A DNA stretch of 64,000 nucleotides from Umezawaea sp049997955 (GTDB lineage: Bacteria; Actinomycetota; Actinomycetes; Mycobacteriales; Pseudonocardiaceae): positions 310,001-374,000 of the forward strand of contig JAEBDY010000004.1 of NCBI GenBank assembly GCA_049997955.1. Reading direction: 5' to 3'. The stretch's first letter is position 1. The number at the start of each line of letters is the position of its first letter. Of this stretch, positions 16,588-25,138 are shown piece by piece. Both the position numbers and the translations under genes were made by a program. The notes beneath the pieces were generated by a model. The model had not been told where the DNA came from. It saw only the letters and a list, made by a program, of their open reading frames with translations, and searched no databases.

Positions 16588-17484
16588 TCAGGTGTGCGCT
16601 TCCACGACGGGGTTGAGGACCAGCCCGAAGTTGCGCAGCACGCCGAGCAGCTCGCGGTGCCCGAACGCCTGGCACGCCGACGCGAACCCCACTCGGCGCG
16701 GTGCCTGCTGGAGCAGCGAGTACGCGGCGAACGCCTGGAGCAGACCGGTCTGCTTGTAGTTGGAGTTGCCGTGGATGGCCACGTGCACCCGGCCCAGCGG
16801 CCCGGACGCGTGCACCGAGTCGATGGACGTGTTGACGCGCGGGTTCTCCCTGGGCGGCATGTCCGCCTGCAGCCCGGCCGCGATGTCGGACAGCGCCGCC
16901 TCCTGCGCCACCGGGTCGAGCGGCCGGATCTGCTCCTCGAACATGCCGGTGGTGGCGACCACGCCGTCCATCACCGCGCGGTCCATGACGCCGCCCGTGA
17001 CCAGGCAGGTCGCGACGCGCGGATCGTCCTTGAACCACACCGGGTGGAGCGTGCCGCCCCACGGGACGGTCAGCGCGGTGCCGTGCTGACCGGGGACGAC
17101 GCACTCGCGGGTGGCCCGGTGGTCCCACGCCACGTACTGGTTGTTCCGCAGGTGGAACCAGTCGGCCTTGAGGATGGTGAAGATCGTCTGGGTGGACGCG
17201 TAGGTCGGGAACCCCTTCCACAGCACCAGCATGTCGAGCGTGTCCAGGCCCGGCACGGTCTCCAGCGCGATGTTCGCGGCGATCTCGCCGGTCGTGTACA
17301 TCTGCGCGATGCCCGGCGACAGCAGCAGTCCGGCGTCGGCGAACGCCTGGCCCCACTTCTCCTTCGCGGCCAGCGCCCAGTCCTGCTCGCCGGTCGTGTC
17401 GAGGTAGTGGCAGCCCGCCGCGAGGCTCGCCTCCACGGCCTCCGGGCCGAGCTTGATGAACGGCCGACGGTGTTGCAGACGACG
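16588..17484 (-). pseudogene. Saccharopine dehydrogenase-like protein, 5' deleted and frameshifted
   Basis: The intact part (16588-17436, 282 aa) matches the C-terminal two thirds of saccharopine dehydrogenase-like/trans-acting enoyl reductase-type proteins, with HYLDTTGEQDW, the distal end of the Rossmann region. A further few residues (VVCNTVG, then PFIKLGPEAVEASLAAG) can be read at 17437-17484 only by adding one C at about 17462. The N-terminal nucleotide-binding fold, GxGxxG included, is absent because the sequence switches at 17484/17485 into a truncated TetR gene. It lies 1 nt upstream of the broken ligase and was probably its operon partner. Confidence 0.8.
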
Positions 17485-17877
17485 GACGCGCAGCGGTACG
17501 ACAAGATCGTCGCCACCGCCGACTCCACTTCGGAGTTGGCCTCAGGTTTTCTCGACGCGCTGATCACCACGCTCGTCGACGACGCCACCATGCACCGGCT
17601 CTGGTACGACCTGCGCTCGCAGGCGCTGTTCGAGGCGTCGTTCCGGGAGGACGTGCTGGAGATCGACGCGATGCTGGAGCGGATGATCTGGCGGGTCCTG
17701 AGCCGATACGCCGATCTGGCCGGGGTGGGTGTTCGGGCTACCCAGGGTGCCGCGTACGCGATGTTCGACGGGTTGTTCCAGCAGGCCCTGCTCCGTCATC
17801 TGGCGGGGTGGGCCGGGGCTGGGGATGAGTTGCGCGCTTCGGTGTTGGGGCTGGTTGCCGTGCTGGTGCCGGAGTAG
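17485..17877 (+). pseudogene. TetR-family regulator lacking its DNA-binding domain
   Basis: 131 codons that read as the ligand-binding half of a TetR regulator: DAQRYDKIVATADSTSELAS, then MHRLWYDLRSQALF and ATQGAAYAMFDGLFQQALL. No HTH and no plausible start precede it. Immediately to the left is the reverse-strand remnant of a saccharopine dehydrogenase-like gene, also missing its 5' end. The two were presumably divergent neighbours, and a single deletion took out both 5' ends and the promoter region between them. It is followed 16 nt later by hairpin element C. Confidence 0.8.
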
Positions 17878-17892
17878 ATCGGAGGTACCCCT

Positions 17893-18005
17893 CCGCCACC
17901 CCGCTCGCGCGATTGTCTCCATCGTTTTCCTTGATTTGTCAAGGCGGGAAAGATGCCTTGACAAACGAAGAAAAACGATGAGGGCGCTTCGGATCGGGGC
18001 GGCGG
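17893..18005 (+). repeat. Covarying hairpin element, copy C
   Basis: Outer stem CCGCCACCCCG (17893-17903) / CGGGGCGGCGG (17995-18005). Apical hairpin TTTGTCAAGGC (17935-17945), loop GGGAAAGAT, GCCTTGACAAA (17955-17965). The sequence is almost identical to copy A over about 125 nt, including GGGGACTGCGT after the outer stem, so A and C are the youngest pair. It lies between the TetR remnant and the convergent hydrolase gene. Confidence 0.85.
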
Positions 18006-18191
18006 AGGGGGACTGCGTCGGGTCGGATGGGTGCTTCCGTTGAGGCTTTGTGGGCCAGTGGCGTTGCCCGGTCCAGCTCGGCGGCCAGATGGCGGGAGGC
18101 CACATGAGCCGACGGAGGAGTGGCAGGCGTACCAACACCTGCTGCGCGGTCCGGGTGGCCCACCTGCCTGTCGCGAGCAAGGGCCATGGAC

Positions 18192-18307
18192 GTGGCCGAT
18201 TTTACTTGGGGGATTTGACCCTAAAATTGGTCGGGCTGCGGCCTTACCACCTGCCGTTTTGGCCCGACAAAGGGTCAAATCGAGGGGCCCCAAGTCAAAT
18301 CGGCCAC
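18192..18307. repeat. Long nested inverted repeat (116 nt) of unknown type
   Basis: Three nested arm pairs. About 20 nt at 18192-18211 pairs with 18288-18307 with one mismatch (begins GTGGCCGATTT). ATTTGACCCT (18213-18222) pairs with AGGGTCAAAT (18271-18280). GTCGGGC (18230-18236) pairs with GCCCGAC (18262-18268). It lies in the gene-free stretch 18006-18418. It is unrelated in sequence to the A-D elements. Confidence 0.75.
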
Positions 18308-18320
18308 AGCACAACGGCAG

Positions 18321-18398
18321 CCGAAGCCACCGCTTGAGCTGGCTGAAAGCCAAGGCCACCGCTTGAGCCAGCTCGCAGCCGAAGCCACCTGCTTGAAC
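18321..18398 (+). repeat. Three imperfect 29-bp tandem repeats
   Basis: Units headed CCGAAGCCACCGCTTGAGC (18321), CCAAGGCCACCGCTTGAGC (18350) and a diverged third copy (18379), 29 bp apart, next to the long inverted repeat and just after the hydrolase stop on the other strand. No coding signal is apparent. Confidence 0.7.
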
Positions 18399-18418
18399 GG
18401 ACCGGAAAACCGCCAAGG

Positions 18419-19246
18419 TCACACGTCCTTGAGCACCTCTCGCAACCGCACCTCGAACGCAGCCGGGTCGTGGGCGAAGCCGATGTGGTCGCCGGGGAAC
18501 ATCGTCGGTTCGGTGCCGAGCAGCGCGCACAACGCCCTGGACGTGCGGTCGCAGATCTGACCCGTCGACTCCTCACCGATTCCGACCAGGACGCGAGTCT
18601 GGATGGAACGCAGGACCTCCACGTCCGGCATCCACTGGATCGTCGGACGCATCATGTGCTCGTGCTGGAAGCGGTCGTCCGCGATCTGCTGGGCGTCGCG
18701 CTCTCCCGCGAACATCATCTCGAACACCTCCTCCGGCATCACGATGCCTGCCTGCGCCATGAACTTCCGCCACGCGCCGACGACATCCCCCGCCAGGTGG
18801 GTCGCGATGATGTCCTCCGTGCCCGCGTGCAGTTCCTCGCGGTCTTCCAGGAGGTTCAGCGACGGCGGCTCGTGGGCGATGACCGTGTGGACGAGGTCCG
18901 GGTGGGCCTGTGCCAGTGCCAGGGCGCTGACCGCGCCGCCGCTGGAGCCGAGCACGACGGCCGGGCCGGCGTCGACGTGCTCGATCAGGCGGGCGAGGTC
19001 GTCCGCGCGCATCTCGGCGGTCGAGTCCTGGTCGCGGTCGTCCACCTTGCTGCGGTTGATGCCGCGCGGGTCCGTGGTGAGGACCGTGTGGTCTGCGGCG
19101 AGCAGGTCGGCCAGTCCTTCGAACGCCGTGGCGTCCATCGGGGCGCCGATGAGCACGACGAGCGGGCCGTGGCCGCGCACCTCGTAGTGCAGCAGGGCGT
19201 CGGGGACGCGGAGGGTCTCGACGGCGACGGTCGACGGGTTGTTCAT
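18419..19246 (-). CDS. Alpha/beta hydrolase
   Basis: 275 aa. The start is the ATG at 19246, chosen because AGGAGG lies 5 nt upstream. The fold markers are LVVLIGAPMDA (oxyanion-hole strand), TTDPRGINRSK, and the nucleophile elbow VVLGSSGGAVSALA (GxSxG at about residues 94-98). The terminal DHIGFAHDP carries the catalytic His. Substrate unknown. It is transcribed divergently from an ECF sigma factor gene 75 nt away and may belong to its regulon (inference from position only). Confidence 0.85.
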   Translation of the reverse strand: MNNPSTVAVETLRVPDALLHYEVRGHGPLVVLIGAPMDATAFEGLADLLAADHTVLTTDPRGINRSKVDDRDQDSTAEMRADDLARLIEHVDAGPAVVLGSSGGAVSALALAQAHPDLVHTVIAHEPPSLNLLEDREELHAGTEDIIATHLAGDVVGAWRKFMAQAGIVMPEEVFEMMFAGERDAQQIADDRFQHEHMMRPTIQWMPDVEVLRSIQTRVLVGIGEESTGQICDRTSRALCALLGTEPTMFPGDHIGFAHDPAAFEVRLREVLKDV

Positions 19247-19321
19247 CGTTCCTCCTGGTAGGGGGGTCTGACTTGCGTGTTCGGAGGTAGTGACCGACGA
19301 CGTGGGGCACAATCATCGGTC

Positions 19322-20362
19322 GTGAGCGAATTGAACTCGGGAATCGCGGAAACCGCCGAGGATCCCGACCTGGCCAGGGCGCGGGACGGGGACGACGCCG
19401 CCTTCACGAGGCTGCTCGGGCCGCTGCGCCGGGAGCTGCACGCCCACTGCTACCGGATGCTCGGCTCCACCTACGACGCCGACGACGCGCTGCAGGACGC
19501 CCTGCTGCGGGCGTGGAAGGGGCTCGCCCGCTTCGAGGGGCGCAGCTCGCTGCGCTCGTGGCTGTACACGGTGGCGACCCGCACGTGCCTGGACGCCGTA
19601 GCGAGCCGCGGCAGGCGTGCGCTGCCCGTTGACCTCGGCCCGTCCAGCGACCACGCCGTGGTCGGCTCGACCCCGCTCACCGACGTGGCCTGGCTCAGCC
19701 CCTACCCCGACGCGGGTCTCGCGGCGGGCCCTGCGGCCCCGGACGCGCGCTACGAGCAGCGCGAAGCCGTCGAACTGGCCTTCGTCGCGGCGTTGCAGCA
19801 CCTGCCGGGCAACCAGCGGGCGGCGCTGGTCCTGTTCGAGGTGCTCGGCTTCTCCCCCGGCGAGATCGCCACGATCATGGACACCACCGTCGCGTCGGTG
19901 AACAGCGCGCTGCAACGGGCTCGCGCGACCGCGTCCGGCAAGATCCCGGCCCGCTCCCAGCAGCGGACGCTGCGGATGATGGACGACGCCCACGTGCGGG
20001 AGGTCGTCACGGGCTTCTCGTCGGCGCTGGAACGCGGTGACGCGGACGCTCTCGTCGCGCTGCTGACCGAGGACGTCACCTGGTCGATGCCGCCGCTTCC
20101 GCACTGGTACCGCGGGATCGAGGCCGTCACGGACTTCGCCGTGACGATTCCGTTGACGTCGTGCGGTTCCTGGCAGCACCGCGCGACCACCGCGAACGGG
20201 CAGCCCGCCGTGGGCGGCTACCTGTGGAACGAGGCCGCCGGTGCGCACCGCGCCTGGGCCATCGACGTGCTGACCCTGCGCGACGGGCTGATCGCCGACG
20301 TCACCTCGTTCATCGGCGAGGAGCACTTCGTCGCCCTCGGCCTGCCCACCTCGGTGGCCTGA
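19322..20362 (+). CDS. ECF RNA polymerase sigma factor with SnoaL-like C-terminal domain
   Basis: 346 aa. Sigma region 2 is at about residues 25-95 (CYRMLGSTYDADDALQDALL, then SLRSWLYTVATRTCLDAV). Region 4 is at about 155-215 (LQHLPGNQRAALVLFEVLGF, SPGEIATIMDTTVASVNSAL). A SnoaL-like domain follows (about 225-340, VTGFSSALERGDADALVALL and TWSMPPLPHWYRG). This matches the SigG/TIGR02960-type ECF sigma factors, where the extra domain modulates activity in place of a conventional anti-sigma factor. No anti-sigma gene is adjacent. GTG start at 19322. The signal sensed cannot be deduced. Confidence 0.88.
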   Translation: MSELNSGIAETAEDPDLARARDGDDAAFTRLLGPLRRELHAHCYRMLGSTYDADDALQDALLRAWKGLARFEGRSSLRSWLYTVATRTCLDAVASRGRRALPVDLGPSSDHAVVGSTPLTDVAWLSPYPDAGLAAGPAAPDARYEQREAVELAFVAALQHLPGNQRAALVLFEVLGFSPGEIATIMDTTVASVNSALQRARATASGKIPARSQQRTLRMMDDAHVREVVTGFSSALERGDADALVALLTEDVTWSMPPLPHWYRGIEAVTDFAVTIPLTSCGSWQHRATTANGQPAVGGYLWNEAAGAHRAWAIDVLTLRDGLIADVTSFIGEEHFVALGLPTSVA

Positions 20363-20507
20363 CCACCAGTCGTCCGACCTCCTGATCAGCCGGTCACCGG
20401 CTGATCTTTGTTTCGCGCGCACCCGCCACCTGGTTACGCGGGGAAACCTGACGGTCATCTCGCAACGCTGTCTCCGAAACACGCCGTTCTTAGGTTCCCG
20501 CAAGTGA

Positions 20508-20537
20508 ATACAGCCGTGTCGACAGGGCTGTATACAG
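20508..20537. promoter_or_regulatory. Probable GntR-type operator upstream of the urea gene cluster
   Basis: CTGTATACAG at 20528-20537 is a perfect 10-bp palindrome. A second inverted pair, ATACAGCC (20508-20515) and GGCTGTAT (20526-20533), overlaps it. FCD-type GntR regulators bind short palindromes of this kind, and such a gene ends the cluster (26584-27261). The link is inference. No convincing -35/-10 is visible. Confidence 0.45.
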
Positions 20538-20561
20538 CTTGACCGCGTGGGGAGGCCGCCC

Positions 20562-21866
20562 GTGTTCGACACCGTGCTCGTCGCCAACCGGGGTGAGATC
20601 GCCTGCCGGGTGATCCGCTCGGCCAAGAGCCTCGGTCCGCGCGCGGTCGCCGTCTACTCCGAAGCCGACGCGGGTGCCCCGCACACCGCGCAGGCCGACG
20701 AGGCGGTGCGGGTCGACAGCTACCTGGACATCGGCGGGGTGCTCGCGGCGGCCAAGGCGAGCGGCGCGGGCGCGGTCCACCCCGGCTACGGGTTCCTGTC
20801 CGAGAGCGCCGAGTTCGCGCGGGCGGTCGCCGGGGCCGGCCTGGTGTTCGTCGGTCCCACCCCGGAACAGCTGGAGTTGTTCGGGGACAAGCACACCGCG
20901 CGTGCGGCCGCCGCCGACGCGGGCGTGCCGCTGCTCGCGGGCAGCGGCCTGCTCGACACCGCGGACGACGCCGCGCGGGCGACGGTCACGGTCGACGTGA
21001 GCGACATGCTCGACGCCGCCACCCTGCTCTACGAGGGCACGCTGGTGTCCGAACGGCACGCGGCCGTCGGCGAGTTCATCGACACCCACCCCGACGACGT
21101 CGACCCCAGCGTCCGGACCGTCATCGGCGCGGCGGCCGAGCCGTCGGCGCGCGACCACGTCGCCGACCTCGAACGGCTGGACCAGCACCGCGCCCACGCC
21201 GCCCACACCCTCGCGGGCACGGTCGCGCTGCTGCTGCCGACCGCCCCGGACCACCCGACGCCGGCCGAGGTCGCCGCGGACCCCATCGGGGTCAACCGCA
21301 GGCTCGGCACCTACACGAACCTGGTCAACCTGCTCGACCTGGCCGCCGTCGCGGTCCCCGGCGGCGTCGCCGACGGCGGGCCGTTCGGGGTCAGCGTCGT
21401 GACCCGCGCGTTCGACGACCAGATCGCCTTCGACGTGGCCGCGCTGCTCACCGGCGAACAGGCGGGCGAGCCGTACCCCGACACCGGGACGGACCTCGTC
21501 GTGTTCGGCGCGCACCTGCGCGGCCAACCGCTCAACCCCCAGCTCACCGCGCTCGGTGCGCGGTATTCGGGTGACGGCAGCACGGCGCCCGAGTACCGGA
21601 TGGTCGCCATCCCCGGCCCTCCGGACAAGCCCGGCATCGTCCACACCGGACCGAAAGGCGGTGCCGCACTGCCCGGCGAACGCTGGGCCCTCTCCCCCGC
21701 CGCACTCGGCCGGTTCCTCGCCGCGCTGCCCGCGCCGATGAGCCTCGGCCCGATCACCCTCGCCGACGGCAGCGCCGCCATCGGGTTCCACTGCGACCAC
21801 GCCACCGCGGTGTCCTGCGAGGACATCACGCACTTCGGCGGCTGGCTCCCCTACCTCGCGCGCTGA
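20562..21866 (+). pseudogene. Urea carboxylase / allophanate hydrolase deletion chimera
   Basis: 434 codons, open throughout, GTG start with GGGGAGG upstream. Residues 1 to about 137 are the first subdomain of a biotin carboxylase as in urea carboxylase: FDTVLVANRGEIACRVIRSA, VHPGYGFLSESAEFA and LFGDKHTARAAA. The sequence then switches, near nt 20975-20990, into the second half of allophanate hydrolase: LGTYTNLVNLLDLAAVAVP of the amidase core, and the C-terminal domain with VFGAHLRGQPLNPQL. Missing are the ATP-grasp domain, carboxyltransferase and biotin domains of the first enzyme and the Ser/Lys triad part of the second. An in-frame deletion between two neighbouring genes is the simplest cause. 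It could not hydrolyse urea. Confidence 0.85.
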
Positions 21867-21897
21867 ACATCCCCCGGTCCCCTCGAAAGGCGCAACC

Positions 21898-23157
21898 GTG
21901 AACACTGGAACACGACGTGCACTGCGCGTCACCGCCCTCCTCTCCTCAGCCGTCCTGCTCGTCAGCGCGTGCGGCAGCCGCACGTCCGACACCGGCACGG
22001 GCGGCAGCTCCGGCGCGGCGTCCTGCGTGGACACCTCCGGCGACTCGGTCAAGATCGGCCTGCTCAACTCGCTGTCCGGCACCATGGCCATCAGCGAGAA
22101 GACCGTCAACGACTCCCTCAACCTGGCTGTGGAGCAGATCAACGCCAAGGGCGGCGTGCTGGGCAAGAAGCTCTCGGTGGTGACCGAGGACGGCGCGTCC
22201 GAGCCCACCGTGTTCGCCGAGAAGGCGACGAAGCTGATCAGCTCCGACTGCGTGGCCGCGGTGTTCGGCGGCTGGACCTCGTCGTCCCGCAAGGCGATGC
22301 TGCCGGTGTTCGAGGGCGCCAACGGGCTGCTGTTCTACCCGGTGCAGTACGAGGGCCTGGAGTCGTCGCCGAACATCTTCTACACCGGCGCGACCACCAA
22401 CCAGCAGATCGTGCCCGCGCTCGACTACCTGAAGGAGAAGGGCGTCAAGACGCTCTTCCTGGTCGGGTCGGACTACGTGTTCCCGCGCACCGCCAACAAG
22501 ATCATCCTGGCGTACGCCAAGGCGAACGGCATCGAGGTCAAGGGCGAGGAGTACGCGCCGCTCGGCCACACCGACTTCGCCACGATCGTCAACAAGCTCA
22601 AGGGTTCCGGCTCGGCCGCGGTGTTCAACACGCTCAACGGCGACTCGAACGTCGCGTTCTTCAAGGAGTACAAGAACGCGGGCCTCACGGCGGCGGCCAT
22701 GCCGGTCGTGTCGGTGTCGATCGCCGAGGAGGAGGTCAGCGGCGTCGGCGTCGACAACCTGGTCGGCCAGCTGACGGCGTGGAACTACTACCAGACCGTG
22801 GAAAGCCCGACGAACAAGACGTTCGTCGAGGCGTTCAAGGCGAAGTACGGCGCGACCCGCGTGACCTCCGACCCGATGGAAGCTGCCTACACCTCGCTCT
22901 TCCTCTGGCAGGCCATGGTCGAGAAGGCGAAGTCGTTCGCGCCCGACGACGTGAAGAAGGCCTCCGGCGGCGTGACCTACGACGCGCCCGAGGGATCGGT
23001 GACCGTCAACGGCGAGAACCACCACATCGCCAAGACCGCGCTGATCGGCAAGGTCGGCGCGGACGGGCTGATCCACACCGAGTGGAGCTCCGGCAAGCCG
23101 ATCGAGCCCGACCCGTTCCTGAAGAGCTACCCCTGGGCCACCGGCCTCTCGGGCTGA
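21898..23157 (+). CDS. urtA: Urea ABC transporter substrate-binding lipoprotein UrtA
   Basis: 419 aa. Lipoprotein signal peptide MNTGTRRALRVTALLSSAVL with lipobox LVSAC. The mature part is of the type-I periplasmic-binding (LivK/AmiC) family and has typical UrtA blocks: VKIGLLNSLSGTMAISE, VFGGWTSSSRKAMLPVFE, LLFYPVQYEGLESSPNIFYTG and the terminal PIEPDPFLKSYPWA. It captures urea outside the membrane and delivers it to UrtBC. It lies 31 nt after the chimera and starts the five-gene urt operon. The hairpin behind it should keep its transcript more abundant than those of the membrane subunits. Confidence 0.93.
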   Translation: MNTGTRRALRVTALLSSAVLLVSACGSRTSDTGTGGSSGAASCVDTSGDSVKIGLLNSLSGTMAISEKTVNDSLNLAVEQINAKGGVLGKKLSVVTEDGASEPTVFAEKATKLISSDCVAAVFGGWTSSSRKAMLPVFEGANGLLFYPVQYEGLESSPNIFYTGATTNQQIVPALDYLKEKGVKTLFLVGSDYVFPRTANKIILAYAKANGIEVKGEEYAPLGHTDFATIVNKLKGSGSAAVFNTLNGDSNVAFFKEYKNAGLTAAAMPVVSVSIAEEEVSGVGVDNLVGQLTAWNYYQTVESPTNKTFVEAFKAKYGATRVTSDPMEAAYTSLFLWQAMVEKAKSFAPDDVKKASGGVTYDAPEGSVTVNGENHHIAKTALIGKVGADGLIHTEWSSGKPIEPDPFLKSYPWATGLSG

Positions 23158-23163
23158 GCCACC

Positions 23164-23191
23164 GGGGCCGCGCCCGCACGGGCGCGGCCCC
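23164..23191 (+). terminator. Intraoperonic hairpin between urtA and urtB
   Basis: GGGGCCGCGCCCG (23164-23176) and CGGGCGCGGCCCC (23179-23191) form an almost loopless 13-bp stem just after the urtA stop. Stable hairpins behind binding-protein genes commonly stabilise or attenuate the transcript so the binding protein is made in excess. Confidence 0.65.
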
Positions 23192-23216
23192 TCCCCCGCC
23201 ACGAAAGGAGACCTGC

Positions 23217-24101
23217 GTGGAAGCGTTGTTCGGCCAGCTCTTCGCGGGGCTGTCCCTGGGGTCGGTGCTGCTGCTCGCCGCGCTCGGCCTGTCCCTGACC
23301 TTCGGCCAGATGGGCGTCATCAACATGGCGCACGGCGAGTTCATGATGGCGGGCGCCTACACGGTGTTCGTCGTGCAGGGATTCATCGCCGACGCCGGTC
23401 TGGCGCTGATCGTGTCCATCCCGCTCGGCTTCCTCGTCGGCGGCCTGCTCGGGTTGGTCCTGGAGGTGCTGCTCATCCACCGGATGTACCAGCGTCCACT
23501 CGACACGCTGCTGGTCACCTGGGGCGTGGCCCTGATCCTGCAACAGGTCGCGCGCGACATCTTCGGCGCGCCCAACGTGGACGTCAAAGCGCCGAGCTGG
23601 CTGTCCGGCAGCGTCGACCTCGGCGTCGCCCAGGTCCCCGCCGCCCGGCTGTTCATCCTGGCGCTGTCCATCGCCGCGGTCGGCGCGCTCGCGATCGTGC
23701 TCACCAGGACCTCGCTCGGCAGGCGGATCCGCGGCGTCGTGCAGAACCGCGACCTCGCCGAGACCGCGGGCATCTCCACCCGCAACACCGACCGGCTCAC
23801 GTTCTTCATCGGCTCCGGCCTGGCCGGGATCGCGGGCGTCGCGTTGACGCTGCTCGGCTCCACCGGCCCGACGCTCGGCACGAACTACATCGTGGACGCG
23901 TTCCTGGTCGTGGTCGCAGGCGGCATCGGGCAGATCAAGGGCACGGTGATCGCCGCGTTCGGCCTCGGCCTGATGCAGGCGACGTTCGAGTACTCGACGA
24001 CGGCGAGCCTCGCGAAGGTGGCGGTGTTCGTGGTGGTCGTCGTGTTCCTCCAGGTCCGGCCGCAGGGCATCTTCAGCATCCGCACGAGGAGCCTGGCATG
24101 A
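23217..24101 (+). CDS. urtB: Urea ABC transporter permease UrtB
   Basis: 294 aa, LivH-type permease. The GTG start follows AAAGGAG by 6 nt. Characteristic sequences are LGLSLTFGQMGVINMAHGEF near residues 20-40, the signature NMAHGEFMMAGAYTVF, and ETAGISTRNTDRLTFFIGSG in the coupling loop region. The length is that of a plain UrtB permease without an extra periplasmic domain. The urtC ATG overlaps its TGA (ATGA), so the two membrane subunits are coupled. Confidence 0.92.
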   Translation: MEALFGQLFAGLSLGSVLLLAALGLSLTFGQMGVINMAHGEFMMAGAYTVFVVQGFIADAGLALIVSIPLGFLVGGLLGLVLEVLLIHRMYQRPLDTLLVTWGVALILQQVARDIFGAPNVDVKAPSWLSGSVDLGVAQVPAARLFILALSIAAVGALAIVLTRTSLGRRIRGVVQNRDLAETAGISTRNTDRLTFFIGSGLAGIAGVALTLLGSTGPTLGTNYIVDAFLVVVAGGIGQIKGTVIAAFGLGLMQATFEYSTTASLAKVAVFVVVVVFLQVRPQGIFSIRTRSLA

Positions 24102-25138
24102 CACTGAAAAGCGAGTACGCGAAGATCGCGGGCTTCATCGCCATCGCGGTGGCGTTGCTGGTGCTGGCTCCCGCGGTCCTGTCGGACTTCCGGCTGTCGC
24201 TGCTGGGCCGGTTCGTCTGCTACGCGATCGTGGCGGTCGGCATCGGGCTGGCCTGGGGCCGGGGCGGGATGCTGACGCTCGGCCAGGGCGTGTTCTTCGG
24301 GCTCGGCGCGTACGTCATGGCGATGCACCTCAAGCTGTCCGACGCCGGGCCGACCGGTGTGCCGGACTTCATGAAGCTCTACGGCTCCGGTGTCGTGCCG
24401 GGGTGGTGGGAACCGTTCCGCAACCCCGTGGTCACCGTCCTGGCGATCGTGCTGGTGCCCGCGCTGGTGGCGTTCGGGCTCGGCATGGCGATCTTCCGGC
24501 GGCGGGTGCGCGGCGCGTACTTCGCGATCCTGTCGCAGGCGCTGGCGGCGGCGTTCGCGATCCTGCTGGTCGGCCAGCAGGCCACGATCGGCGGCACCAA
24601 CGGGCTCAACGGGTTCCGCTCGTTCTTCGGGTTCAACCTGTTCGACCCGGTCAACAAGCGGATGCTGTTCTACATCGCCGCCGGCACGCTGCTGGCGGTG
24701 CTGCTGGTCGTCTGGCAGCTCTACCGCTCCCGCTACGGCGAGCTGCTGATCGCCGTGCGCGACCAGGAGGAGCGGGTGCGGTTCCTCGGCTACGACCCGG
24801 CGAACGTCAAGATCGTCGCCTACGTCGTCGCGGCCGCCATGGCGGGCATCGCGGGCGCGTTGTTCGTGCCCATCGTCGGCATCATCTCCCCCGCCAGCGT
24901 GGGCGTGGTGCCGTCGATCGCGTTCCTGATCGGCGTGGCCATCGGCGGTCGGTCGACGCTGTTCGGCCCGGCGCTGGGGGCGATCGCGGTGGCGTGGGCG
25001 CAGACGTCGCTGTCGGAGAGCTTCCCGTCGTTCTGGATCTACTTCCAGGGCGCGCTGTTCGTGCTCGTCGTGGCGTTCCTGCCGCGCGGGCTGTCCACCG
25101 TGGGCTCGATCCTCAACCGGCGCAGGGAGACGGCGTGA
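24098..25138 (+). CDS. urtC: Urea ABC transporter permease UrtC
   Basis: 346 aa, LivM-type permease with about 9-10 helices. Diagnostic blocks are AWGRGGMLTLGQGVFFGLGA, MHLKLSDAGPTGVPDFM (a loop typical of UrtC), and VRDQEERVRFLGYDPANVKI, the EAA-like loop that contacts the ATPases. It pairs with UrtB. Its start overlaps the urtB stop and its stop overlaps the urtD GTG. Confidence 0.92.
   Translation: MTLKSEYAKIAGFIAIAVALLVLAPAVLSDFRLSLLGRFVCYAIVAVGIGLAWGRGGMLTLGQGVFFGLGAYVMAMHLKLSDAGPTGVPDFMKLYGSGVVPGWWEPFRNPVVTVLAIVLVPALVAFGLGMAIFRRRVRGAYFAILSQALAAAFAILLVGQQATIGGTNGLNGFRSFFGFNLFDPVNKRMLFYIAAGTLLAVLLVVWQLYRSRYGELLIAVRDQEERVRFLGYDPANVKIVAYVVAAAMAGIAGALFVPIVGIISPASVGVVPSIAFLIGVAIGGRSTLFGPALGAIAVAWAQTSLSESFPSFWIYFQGALFVLVVAFLPRGLSTVGSILNRRRETA

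Noticed and set aside
20562..21866. Treating the urea carboxylase/allophanate hydrolase fusion as a normal biotin carboxylase
   Set aside because: The ATP-grasp domain and biotin attachment site are missing, and two thirds of the frame matches a different enzyme.
20490..22322. 610-codon reverse-strand frame over the urea carboxylase chimera and urtA
   Set aside because: Low-complexity translation complementary to convincingly coding sequence; no start signal and no family.
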